The notes below the pieces were generated by a model that ran no database searches, was not told the DNA's origin, and saw nothing but the letters and a program-made list of their open reading frames with translations. Below are positions 58,101 to 64,000 of a stretch of 64,000 nt of DNA, piece after piece. The stretch covers positions 218,518,373 to 218,582,372 of the forward strand of contig CP136061.1 in the NCBI GenBank assembly GCA_032622095.1, in the 5' to 3' direction. The stretch comes from Siphonodentalium dalli (Eukaryota > Mollusca > Scaphopoda > Gadilida > Siphonodentaliidae). The translations under genes were made by a program, and so were the position numbers. Position 1 is the first letter of the stretch, and each line of letters begins with the position of its first letter.

Positions 58101-61100
58101 TGTGCGCTTAGTGTAGACTATACCTAATAATTTAGTGAAGAAATTGTCTGCTATGGTTGACGTCGCCAATGACGTTGTTGACGTAATCGGTTTGTATTGT
58201 TCAAGAACAATACACAATTGTTTATTGAATGTTTTTAAATCTTCTGTATTTTGCTGTATTTCGAACAAATAAGCCATTGGGTGTGCAATAATATTTTTTA
58301 CTAAACATGGGGGTGTGGTATCCTTAGTCAGTCAAACCTCTAGTTATAACTGAGATTGTAGGCATAATTTCAGTCCCAATTCACTCCTGATTTATTAACA
58401 AATACATACAAGATTGGTAAAAGTATTATCTCTGCATTATTCCTGGAGGGGTCGGAAAAAAAATTCAGGCACGTATGCTGATTTTTTACTTTCGACCCTT
58501 GTTGGGACCCACCCAGCCCCGCGTCCAAATTTTGTTCCGACCATTTTTTGACACCCACCCCCCTTTTAACACTAAAACAGAGATTTGCAGGGGAAAATTC
58601 ACTGTAAACAGCTGTATATGAATTTCTGTGCATACTATTAGTCATGGATGTTAACATTGACATGTAAATAGGAACAAGTCATTTTGGGGTCATTCGGCCA
58701 AAAAAAAAAAATTGGCTGCCAGCGGCCATCTTGGATTTCAAAATTCAATCCATTAGCATGGGCTACAGGCTATACTGTTTGTCTGATCATCATGAAATTT
58801 GTCATTTATGTTAATATTGACATATAGATGTGTTTTAAGCCAAACTCATTGCAAAAACAGTCAAAAAGACTTGCAGGAAAAATATTTTTGAGTTGCGGAA
58901 AAAAACGTTTGTTGGTCCTATCGAAAACCCACCGTCCCCGGCATACGTGCCCGGAAAAAACTTTTTTCCACCCCCCTGCATTATTTGGTAAAAATTGTTT
59001 AGGATGCTACAGTTCTGTTCTTGCATTTCCTAAAAGTGCAGTTTTTAAACTTTGATATACAAAATGATTATCCAATTAACATGAATTTAAGATACCATCT
59101 AAAAGAGTTCATAGGATTCAGATAATTATTTGGAAGGGAACAGAAGTTTGACTGAATCCAGCTATAGCTTGTTAGGACATACCCTGGGACATCTCTTGTC
59201 CAGATCATTAGCGGCTTGCTTTGCAACCTGTGTAGCTGAGTGACGTCTCAAAGACAGCGGATCTGCTGATCCCTGTGAAATTTATAATGTATATCAAACA
59301 ATAATTTAATCCAAACCTCAAAATTACAACATTTATTAAACTTTCAACATAAAATGTAGTCCAATTTTATCTAGATGCAAGTTTTAGTCAAAGATTCATT
59401 CCATTTGTCTCCTACCACATAATTTAAAGACATATTGTGTGCTTATTTCAGTCATTCAAAATGATAGTGAGTACCTGGGCACTTCCCCACTGATAGAATG
59501 TAGCATTCAACTATTGTTACTGAATATTTCATTCATACTGATCATACCATTTCAGATACCACAATGTCTGAACTATCCATAATTGTAAATATTTACTCCT
59601 TAATCTGGATATAAAATTTATGAAATAACTACTTTATTATCAAGTCCCGTTTTATCACCCCAGAGATACCATATTACAGAGAAGTGGTCTGCATCAATTT
59701 TAGTTATTGACATTTTAATTTGCATTTAGAAATTTTGACCACTGTGATAAATCATTTGAGATTATAATGAAAGGCCACCAGGCCACATGTCACCCGCATA
59801 AGGTGGCTTAACTTTATTTGACCAGTGGCTTTTTTAGAAATGAAAATTTTTATTCTGGGAACAACAATTGAATTGAACATTGCTTCCAACTGTCTATGTT
59901 AACTATTTCTGAATGACAGACACAAAATTTGTCGGATATTTTCTCAAATTATAAGTCATATAAATTCATCAGACGTAGCCCAGATTATCAAATTATAAGT
60001 CGACAAGGACCATAACTGCGCGGACCAAACCTAAGTGTGAACTTAATCTGTATTGTCATATGAGAACTCCATATACCAAATTCGAAAACAATTCAGATTG
60101 AAAACAAACCAAAATAATCGTCAAATTATAAGTCATCAAGGACCATAACTCCGGCAGAAAGTGGCGGACCTACTCCAATTTTGAATTTTACCTGTATTTT
60201 CATGTGGCTAATCCACATACAAAATTTGAAAACAATCAGATAACTAAAACTAAAGTTATCACCTGGAACCAAAATAATCGGAAAATTCTAAGTCAACAAG
60301 GACCATAACTCTGGTAAAAAATGGGTGAACGAAACCCACGCACGGACACCACTGATTTCTATAGTCCCCCAAAGGACAAAAAGCATGTGCATTAGATTAA
60401 TATATATTTACTGCCCTATTTTGGTCCCAGGAACATAATAAAAGTAAATGAGTGTTCAGACGAATCTGATGCATTTGTTAGTGTTGAAACGACTCTTGAG
60501 ATTCTCGAGTCGACTAGTCGAACCCCAAAAGTCGAGTCGAAGTCGACACATGCAGCCAAGAATTATATACATGCAGCTATACCCATTAGATAAACCAGGG
60601 TAATAGAACTTGGAACACCTGGTGACCCACTTATCTCATGATTTGTGCATGACTTGTGTGCTACATTTTGAACATACTGACTATGTTGAGTTTTTAACAC
60701 CGTGCCATGTACTAGACCAAGTCTTCTTGGTCCACAACAGCTTGGGATATCGGTTGGGATGATCCCAAGCTGTTGTGGACTGAGAAGACTTGGTCTAGCC
60801 ATGTACCTACATTATAGTCTTTTAACTCGTATTGTGGGAAGTATATACAATGTTCCGACTAATCGATGGCAAAATACAGAGTCAACAGTGGAAGCTATTT
60901 GCGTCGACGTTAGATAGTCGACTAATCGTTTCAACACTAGCTTATGTTGCAATGAAAGTGTAATACAGACAATAACTCAAAGTCATTCAGATGGCTGCGA
61001 TGTGTCTGTTATGTTGTATCTGTTAATGCACACAACGGAGAGATTCTATTTTTCAACATAATGCATACTGTATATGGTAATTAAGCGCAAGTGTCATGAT

Positions 61101-64000
61101 GTTTCTTGTATTCAATAGCTATTAGATGGTGGCTGTCTGCGAATCAAAGGAAATTTGACTTGTATTTATGTTAATAAAGATTAGTTGCTGGATTATTTTA
61201 TTTATAATTACAATATCGAACTTATTATTAGCTGCAATCGAAAGATCTGCATTATAACGCAACATACAAACTAGGGTTTAATATTTGCCCGCATTTCAAG
61301 GAACCAGTTCTGGGAAATTTTAGAGTCTAGAAACCAGGAACCAGAACTGGAAAAAATCCCGTTCCCTGTCATGTCGGACACCCGAAATTAAAAGTGAGAG
61401 ACAATTACCTAGAACGAAGTTAATCATTCACCATCACAAAGTTCAAAACTTCACATTCAAAGAATCAGAATCTAATTATCAAATGACAGGATGGGGCTAA
61501 ATGTCTACTAAATGTTACACCTGTATACTGCGAATGCAGAATGTAACTTACTAATATCTGCAAAATAGTAACATTTAGTAGACATTATTTTACGAACTCA
61601 CATAATAAAATGAAGCGTCATGATTATACTAAATATGATTACATATACACGTGTGGGCAAACGCCAGATAATATACTATAATTAACTGATTTGAAACATG
61701 GTAGCTGATGTTAATACACCTGGAACCTGGTCAAAGCGACATAAGTTATGAAAGTGTGAAGACAATTGACTATAATTTAGTGCAATTTACAAGGTTCATT
61801 ATTCCTGGTTCCAAAGCCATGATTTTCCGGGATTCGGGAATAGAAATTCAGAACCGAGAATTCCCGGATCCAGATTAAACACTAATACGCACCCGTGTGA
61901 ATGGGTTAACACATACAACAGATCATGTCAGCGCAATGGACCAATGCAACAGACCAACACGACAAAGAATATTTTAGGTATAAAGTTAGTCCTCCATATC
62001 AGAGGTACCGCAATGATGTTAAATTTACTTACATGATGTTGATGTTTCATCTGCTGTGTAACAGCCCACTCAGATCCCGTATCAGGCCGTGGTGAATCCT
62101 TACTACCCTCCGTTATTTGACTTAGAGCTCTTATATTGTGATCATGTAGCTTCTCAAAAACTAAATCGGATTCTTCATGATCAAAATCCGCCATTGAAGC
62201 ATCTGGTGATTCTTCAGGCTCATATGGCTCTGTTGATATCAAGAGTAATTTCATTCAAGCAATGGCAAGAGGCAGGTAAAGTGTATATCTCCAGAGAAAA
62301 ATTCATATATCAAGCAGTTGTGAGGGACTTAAAGCAAAGTATATCACTAAAACTTGGGTGAGGTAAAAAATTATCTATCTTTGCTATAAATTTACTTTTG
62401 AGCATTTTTCCCTGTGATTACAACTCCTGACCAATATAAAATTAAAAAACAAAATAACAGATATGCTATTGAAAATCATCAAATGTTTTATACCGTAAAT
62501 GATATGTGACTTAGTGTGACTCAAGTTTATTCCTGTGTAGTATCGCCCATGAAAACCAGTCCTTCGATTTTGAAAAATGTAGCTGCACAGTTGTTAATTA
62601 ACCATTTCTATACTAAATAGATTCTCCCACTAAGTTATAAAAATAAGCATTGGAATGGTCCAATATTCATTTGGAGGGGTTTTCATGAACAATAAGTTGA
62701 CAGCATATGATAAAAGTGCAGAAGGAATCCTATTTATTATAGAGAAATTTTCAGAAAATAAGTTCAACAAATGGAATATGGTCATTAAGTTGAACTTATT
62801 ACCTAAATATTTCCGATGGGAACCACTCGTCATTGAGTATTAAGTAAATGAAAGTGTCAATGACACTGTAGCCCAACTTGGGGAGGAGTAAATTATTTGC
62901 TGAGCAATGAAAAGAATGATAAGGAAGTCACACTGAAGATCCTTTTATCATGATCGGATGAGGGATATGGTCTGTAGGGTGCACCAAAGGATTTAGTCAT
63001 ACAAAGAGTAATTCCAAGATGGCTGCTGGCAGCCATGTTTTTCTACGAATTTCAGTCAAAATATGAGGCTCCCATCTAGAGGTCACCCCGAAGAACCATA
63101 TGAAGTTTGGTGATGAGCGGATGAATCTGGTCTGTAGGGTGTGCCAAAGGATTTAGTCATACAAAGAGTAAAATCCAAGATGGCTGCCGGCAGGCATGTT
63201 TTTCATCGATAGCTCATTGGTAGCTCCCATCTAGAGGTGATTCTAAACATGCCTGTAAATTTTCAAAAAAAATTCCAATAAATGCAGGCTGCAGGTTGTG
63301 CCGATGGATTCAAATTTGAAATCCATGATGGCTGCTAGTGGCCATGTTTTTTTTTTAATTTCGGTCAAAATAGTAGGCTCCCATCTAGAGGTCACCCCGA
63401 AGAACATCACCAACTTCAACTGGGGAACTTCAATCTAATCCTAGGTGTCTGATAACAGTTAAACAGAATGATGTCCCAGAGGGTGAATTTGGTGATGCTA
63501 GCCTGCCTATGAGGACCTCATTCTGCAAATGTCAGACATATTATTTTAAATGTTGTAAACAGTAATGCCCTAAATAATCGACTCCTTAACTACAGCAGAA
63601 TTATGGGTAATATGATGCCATTCATCAGAAAGCTCTCAGTGAGAGCTTTCCGATGAATGGCAACAAGCCATATTTCCTACTTAATCCTGAAAAATTACCC
63701 ATAATTCTGCTGTGGTTAAGGAGTTGATTATTTAGGGCATTACTGTATGTGGGTCTCTAGTTTACTTAGACTATGCACACCAAGGGCTGTGATTTCTGCA
63801 AGGGTAGAAAAATGGTTATTTGAGCCAGCTGGGTGCTGCTCAAGTAGCACCTAAATTAACAGATATCCATAAAACAAACTCACAATGAAGAAATATTAAA
63901 GATTAGTTTGGCCAAAGTTATTATACATGTACATGTTATTGTGATACAAGATTCCTGTGTGCATGATCTGTGCAACTTACCGTTCATTTTTGACACCTTG
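46108..64000 (-). CDS. Unrecognised spliced gene, 3' part, nine exons
   Basis: Nine - strand exons (63981-64000, 62033-62229, 59183-59272, 56565-56630, 56055-56164, 55503-55566, 49372-49565, 48873-48981, 46108-46179) with GT-AG ends and matching phases give 306 residues and a stop. It starts in acidic sequence (EPYEPEESPDASMADFDHEE), then a basic helical stretch (EKERNRKIFLKKLRKMHQMA), a Ser/Arg/acidic low-complexity part (TSASSHKSRSSILSSDSSHR) and a tail SGNWSNYLNAGKSVFAPS. No catalytic motif, signal peptide or membrane segment seen. I do not recognise a family. Further in-phase exons in the larger introns cannot be excluded. It converges on TEX11, with about 1.95 kb between the stops. Confidence 0.75.
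46219..46441. mobile_element. 'CATGACTGGAGC' hairpin element
   Basis: TTTAACCCTTCCATGACTGG at left, CAAGAAAGGGTTAAA at right. One full GCCAATGCATTC hairpin (46268-46338) and a partial one. Lies 40 bp upstream of the terminal exon's acceptor in transcript terms. Confidence 0.8.
46600..46693. mobile_element. CCAGGGATG mini-hairpin element
   Basis: CTGTCCAGGGATGAAAA at left and TTTCCATCCCTGGACAG at right, 95 bp apart. hAT-like CAGGGATG ends; very short MITE. Confidence 0.7.
46746..46911. mobile_element. Palindromic TA-target MITE, copy 5 (deleted)
   Basis: Both ends present (CAGTAATGCCCTAAATAATC; GGGCATTACT), but most of the left arm after GGGTAATTTTGGG is missing. Confidence 0.85.
47042..47309. 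mobile_element. 'AAGTTCAACAAATGACC' palindrome element, copy 2
   Basis: Opposite orientation to 36578-36821: TTAACCCTTGCTATACTAAA, the ATAAGTTCAACCAATGACC palindrome and AATATAGAAATAGTTAA at the far end. Confidence 0.75.
47444..48782. mobile_element. Non-autonomous hAT, TAGTGCTGAAACGG family
   Basis: Ends TAGTGCTGAAACGG and CCGTTTCAGCACTA. Perfect 8-bp duplication AACTTCAT at 47436-47443 and 48783-48790. Both ends carry CCGGTTAACC-type subterminal repeats, which are typical hAT transposase-binding arrays. A short open piece (MDTQEISKSDVSAHFKEKLA, near 47905) may be a transposase N-terminal relic. Ends 90 bp from the exon at 48873. Confidence 0.92.
48873..48981 (-). CDS. Unknown gene, penultimate exon
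   Basis: Acceptor TTGCTTTCAG, donor ATG|GTGAGT. Phase 2 in, 0 out. Encodes RPGQRPFIKRQVTSSSVRLP then MNDLSSNQNKVM. Confidence 0.75.
48990..49371 (-). other. Intron of unknown gene, unassigned
   Basis: No repeat recognised. Confidence 0.4.
49372..49565 (-). CDS. Unknown gene exon, acidic then Ser-rich
   Basis: Acceptor TTATTTTCAG, donor CCAAG|GTTTGT. Encodes FKPAEPETYPEESYYEDRIF, ITETTQDNADGLGQDSREE and the Ser/Lys/Arg-rich ASSHKSRSSILSSDSSHRP. Confidence 0.8.
49870..51065 (+). repeat. Dispersed repeat, 'AACTTGGCACAGATATTTA' units
   Basis: Two blocks: 49870-50245 (degenerate) and 50650-51065. The second opens ATACCCCCCGCAACAAAGTT, then a GTCCGTCCGT tract and three units with GAAACTTGGCACAGATATTT and TGCATAATTTTGTCCGAGCTT (20-base core). 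The first ends GGGTATCCTTAGTC...CTCTAGTTAT; a similar end lies at 58318-58345. Confidence 0.75.
50451..50596. mobile_element. Palindromic TA-target MITE, copy 6 (truncated)
   Basis: Left terminus missing: joined to TGCATGCATGCATA at 50451. The hairpin tip is lost too. Confidence 0.8.
51352..51716. mobile_element. 'GAATGAGGTCC' TIR element, copy
   Basis: TCAAGCCTGAGATTAGGCTAG at left (inner part deleted; 20-base core used), ACACAAAACTCAG at right, with internal GAATGAGGTCCCCAGAGGG. Confidence 0.75.
51720..52225 (-). other. Intron of unknown gene, unassigned
   Basis: A weak inverted pair around 51905-52095 (CACAGAACTACACAGGCATG and GCCTGTGTAGTTCTGT) may mark a small hairpin element of about 190 bp. 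Confidence 0.5.
52232..52460. mobile_element. 'CATGACAGGAGCTGC' hairpin element
   Basis: TTAACTCTTTCATGACAGGA at left, two hairpins (52276-52345 and 52374-52443). Related to 39442-39708 and 46219-46441; the right terminus is not clear. Confidence 0.7.
52465..53040 (-). other. Intron of unknown gene, unassigned
   Basis: AT-rich; nothing recognised. Confidence 0.4.
53050..54979. repeat. 58/59-bp satellite, about 33 units
   Basis: Units carry GTGGTTNGTTAATCTAATGC, AGTGTATGG, TACTGGTTTGCTGAATCGGA and GCA. Two length classes: TATGGTACAGTACTGG (58 bp) and TATGGTGTCGGTACTGG (59 bp). Linked variants (GCACGTGG, TTGGTT/TTTGTT, ATCAAATG) recur in short runs, suggesting a three-unit higher-order repeat. 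The array passes directly into a truncated MITE at 54980. Confidence 0.97.
54980..55157. mobile_element. Palindromic TA-target MITE, copy 7 (left end lost)
   Basis: Begins at CAGAATTATGGG directly after the last satellite unit and runs through the hairpin tip to GCATTACTGC. The outer 40 bp of the left arm are missing. Confidence 0.85.
55503..55566 (-). CDS. Unknown gene exon
   Basis: Acceptor CATATTCCAG, donor TTA|GTAAGT. Phase 2 in, 0 out. Encodes ILAGHANDLMLSLEGSNLQD and L. Confidence 0.72.
55570..56050 (-). other. Intron of unknown gene, unassigned
   Basis: AT-rich; nothing recognised. Confidence 0.4.
56055..56164 (-). CDS. Unknown gene exon, basic helical
   Basis: Acceptor CATTGTCAG, donor AACAG|GTGGGT. 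Encodes VARKEALIEKERNRKIFLKK and LRKMHQMAMTHTAAAN, predicted as one charged helix. Confidence 0.8.
56170..56560 (-). other. Intron of unknown gene, unassigned
   Basis: Nothing recognised. Confidence 0.4.
56565..56630 (-). CDS. Unknown gene exon
   Basis: Acceptor CTTTTCCACAG, donor GAG|GTAAGT. 22 codons: LEMPKMQCFTIDLSRKLPDA then SE. Confidence 0.75.
56752..57908. mobile_element. hAT-like CARGGGCGGATC element
   Basis: CAGGGGCGGATCCAGGAATT at left, GATCCGCCCTTG at right, with GGGGGGGCGC next to both ends. No matching target duplication (TACCCCC against CACGAGTT), so it is either chimeric or partly deleted. A poly-C run lies at 56854-56871. 57180-57305 has six copies of CGATTGGGACCTT. Confidence 0.7.
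57906..57988. repeat. Imperfect 39-bp-arm hairpin
   Basis: TTGCACGAGTTTGTTGTGAC... pairs with the arm ending CATGACAAACGAGTGCAA, around GAACC-aga-GGTTC. Adjoins the hAT-like element's right end. Confidence 0.75.
58000..58425 (-). other. Intron of unknown gene, mostly unassigned
   Basis: Only the GGTATCCTTAGTC...CTCTAGTTATA fragment (58318-58345) matches another repeat (50221-50250). Confidence 0.45.
58441..58977. mobile_element. TCCTGGAGGGG / CCACCCCC element
   Basis: TGCATTAT flanks both sides (58433-58440, 58978-58985), an 8-bp duplication. The ends share an inverted GGAAAAAA... and GGCACGTATGC. Interior has a GGCCATCTTGGAT segment like that near 63180. Confidence 0.65.
59183..59272 (-). 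CDS. Unknown gene exon
   Basis: Acceptor AATTTCACAG, donor CCAGG|GTATGT, 30 codons. Encodes GSADPLSLRRHSATQVAKQA and ANDLDKRCPR. Confidence 0.78.
59980..60340 (-). repeat. Dispersed 'AAGGACCATAACTC' units
   Basis: Three units with GTCAACAAGGACCATAACTC and CCAAATTCGAAAACAATCAG-like text. Related in style to the repeats at 14.9, 32.3 and 44.8 kb. Confidence 0.65.
60479..60939. mobile_element. hAT-like TAGTGTTGAAACGA element with inner hairpin
   Basis: TAGTGTTGAAACGA at left, TCGTTTCAACACTA at right. Flanks GCATTTGT and GCTTATGT agree at 6 of 8. Subterminal GTCGACTAGTCGA repeats. An inner hairpin at 60708-60806 has AGACCAAGTCTTCTTGGTCC and CAACAGCTTGGGA arms. Same terminus type as 47444-48782. 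Confidence 0.78.
60948..61263 (-). other. Intron of unknown gene, unassigned
   Basis: Nothing recognised. Confidence 0.4.
61272..61884. mobile_element. hAT-like TAGGGTTTAAT element
   Basis: TAGGGTTTAAT at left, ATTAAACACTA at right. Flanks ATACAAAC and ATACGCAC agree at 6 of 8. Subterminal GGAACCAG/CTGGTTCC repeats. Contains a short inverted pair GTCTACTAAATGTTAC / complement (61503-61584). Confidence 0.72.
62033..62229 (-). CDS. Unknown gene exon, acidic
   Basis: Acceptor GATATCAACAG, donor CAT|GTAAGT. Phase 1 in, 0 out. Encodes EPYEPEESPDASMADFDHEE, DLVFEKLHDHNIRALSQITE and WAVTQQMKHQHH. An ATG upstream in the same frame could be mistaken for a start, but the 63981 exon joins in phase. 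Confidence 0.8.
62360..62595 (-). other. Intron of unknown gene, unassigned
   Basis: Nothing recognised. Confidence 0.4.
62598..62843. mobile_element. 'AAGTTCAACAAATGACC' palindrome element, copy 3
   Basis: Same orientation as 36578-36821: TTAACCATTTCTATACTAAA, ATAAGTTCAACAAATGGAAT palindrome, CACTCGTCATTGAG at the end. Confidence 0.78.
62950..63400 (+). repeat. Triplicated 'AAGATGGCTGC' unit, about 155 bp
   Basis: GTCTGTAGGGTGCACCAAAG, CCAAGATGGCTGCTGGCAGC and CTCCCATCTAGAGGTCACCC recur three times, decaying to the right. Confidence 0.8.
63404..63540. mobile_element. 'GAATGAGGTCC' TIR element fragment
   Basis: Right half only: ATCACCAACTTCAACTGGGG to CTCATTCTGCAAATGTCAGA. Confidence 0.65.
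63560..63745. mobile_element. Palindromic TA-target MITE, copy 8
   Basis: CAGTAATGCCCTAAATAATC to its complement. Part of the left arm is deleted between GGGTAATATG and GCCATTCATC. Confidence 0.87.
63981..64000 (-). CDS. Unknown gene, first visible exon (right edge cut)
   Basis: Donor AACG|GTAAGT on the - strand. The 20 visible bases read KVSKMN and join the 62033-62229 exon in phase 1. Supported by splice signal and phase only. Confidence 0.5.

Noticed and set aside
62089-62361. + strand ORF of 90 codons over the 62 kb exon
   Set aside because: Shadow of the - strand coding exon 62033-62229, which has splice sites and phase support.

Overview
The window is eukaryotic nuclear DNA, almost certainly from an invertebrate animal. 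It is AT-rich, has GT-AG introns up to about 15 kb, and is crowded with small DNA transposons, palindromic MITEs, minisatellites and one tRNA-headed SINE. I cannot name the species. The repeat style (units with 'CCGGATGATAACT' and 'GTCCGTCCGT') would suit a marine lophotrochozoan or non-vertebrate deuterostome, but that is only an impression.

Two genes are supported, and they converge. The first fills bases 1-44154 on the + strand. It is the 3' two-thirds of TEX11, the animal ZIP4/SPO22 meiotic TPR protein: 17 exons whose splice phases all agree, 570 residues, a TAA stop at 44152-44154 and an AATAAA signal at 44241. Its 5' exons lie left of the window. The second runs on the - strand from 64000 down to 46108. 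I do not recognise it. It has nine phase-consistent exons, 306 residues and an AATAAA signal about 160 bp past its stop; its 5' end lies right of the window. Most other open frames are chance or repeat translations.

The rest is intron or intergenic DNA. 2.0-2.5 kb: a 20-22-bp satellite. 5.7-10.3 kb: a long inverted repeat flanked by long direct repeats. 10.3-11.4 kb: three unexplained ORFs and a three-way-junction hairpin. 11.6-13.8 kb: a hAT element inside another hAT. 15-19 kb: poly-C, a duplicated block and dispersed repeats. 19.4-19.75 kb: a minisatellite resembling the adjacent TEX11 splice donor. 21.5-24.3 kb: a long inverted repeat and a TTAA-target MITE. 25-32 kb: several copies of a TIR element with 'GAATGAGGTCC'. 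32.1-36.3 kb: four transposons stacked inside one another. 37-43 kb: palindromes built on 'GCCAATGCATTC' and another nested hAT. 47.4-48.8 kb: a hAT with a perfect 8-bp duplication. 53.0-55.0 kb: about 33 copies of a 58/59-bp satellite. 56.7-62 kb: further hAT-like remnants.

The insertions can be ordered in time because one element interrupts another and the target duplications are readable. No bacterial, phage or CRISPR content is present. No intact transposase gene was seen; the visible elements look non-autonomous.
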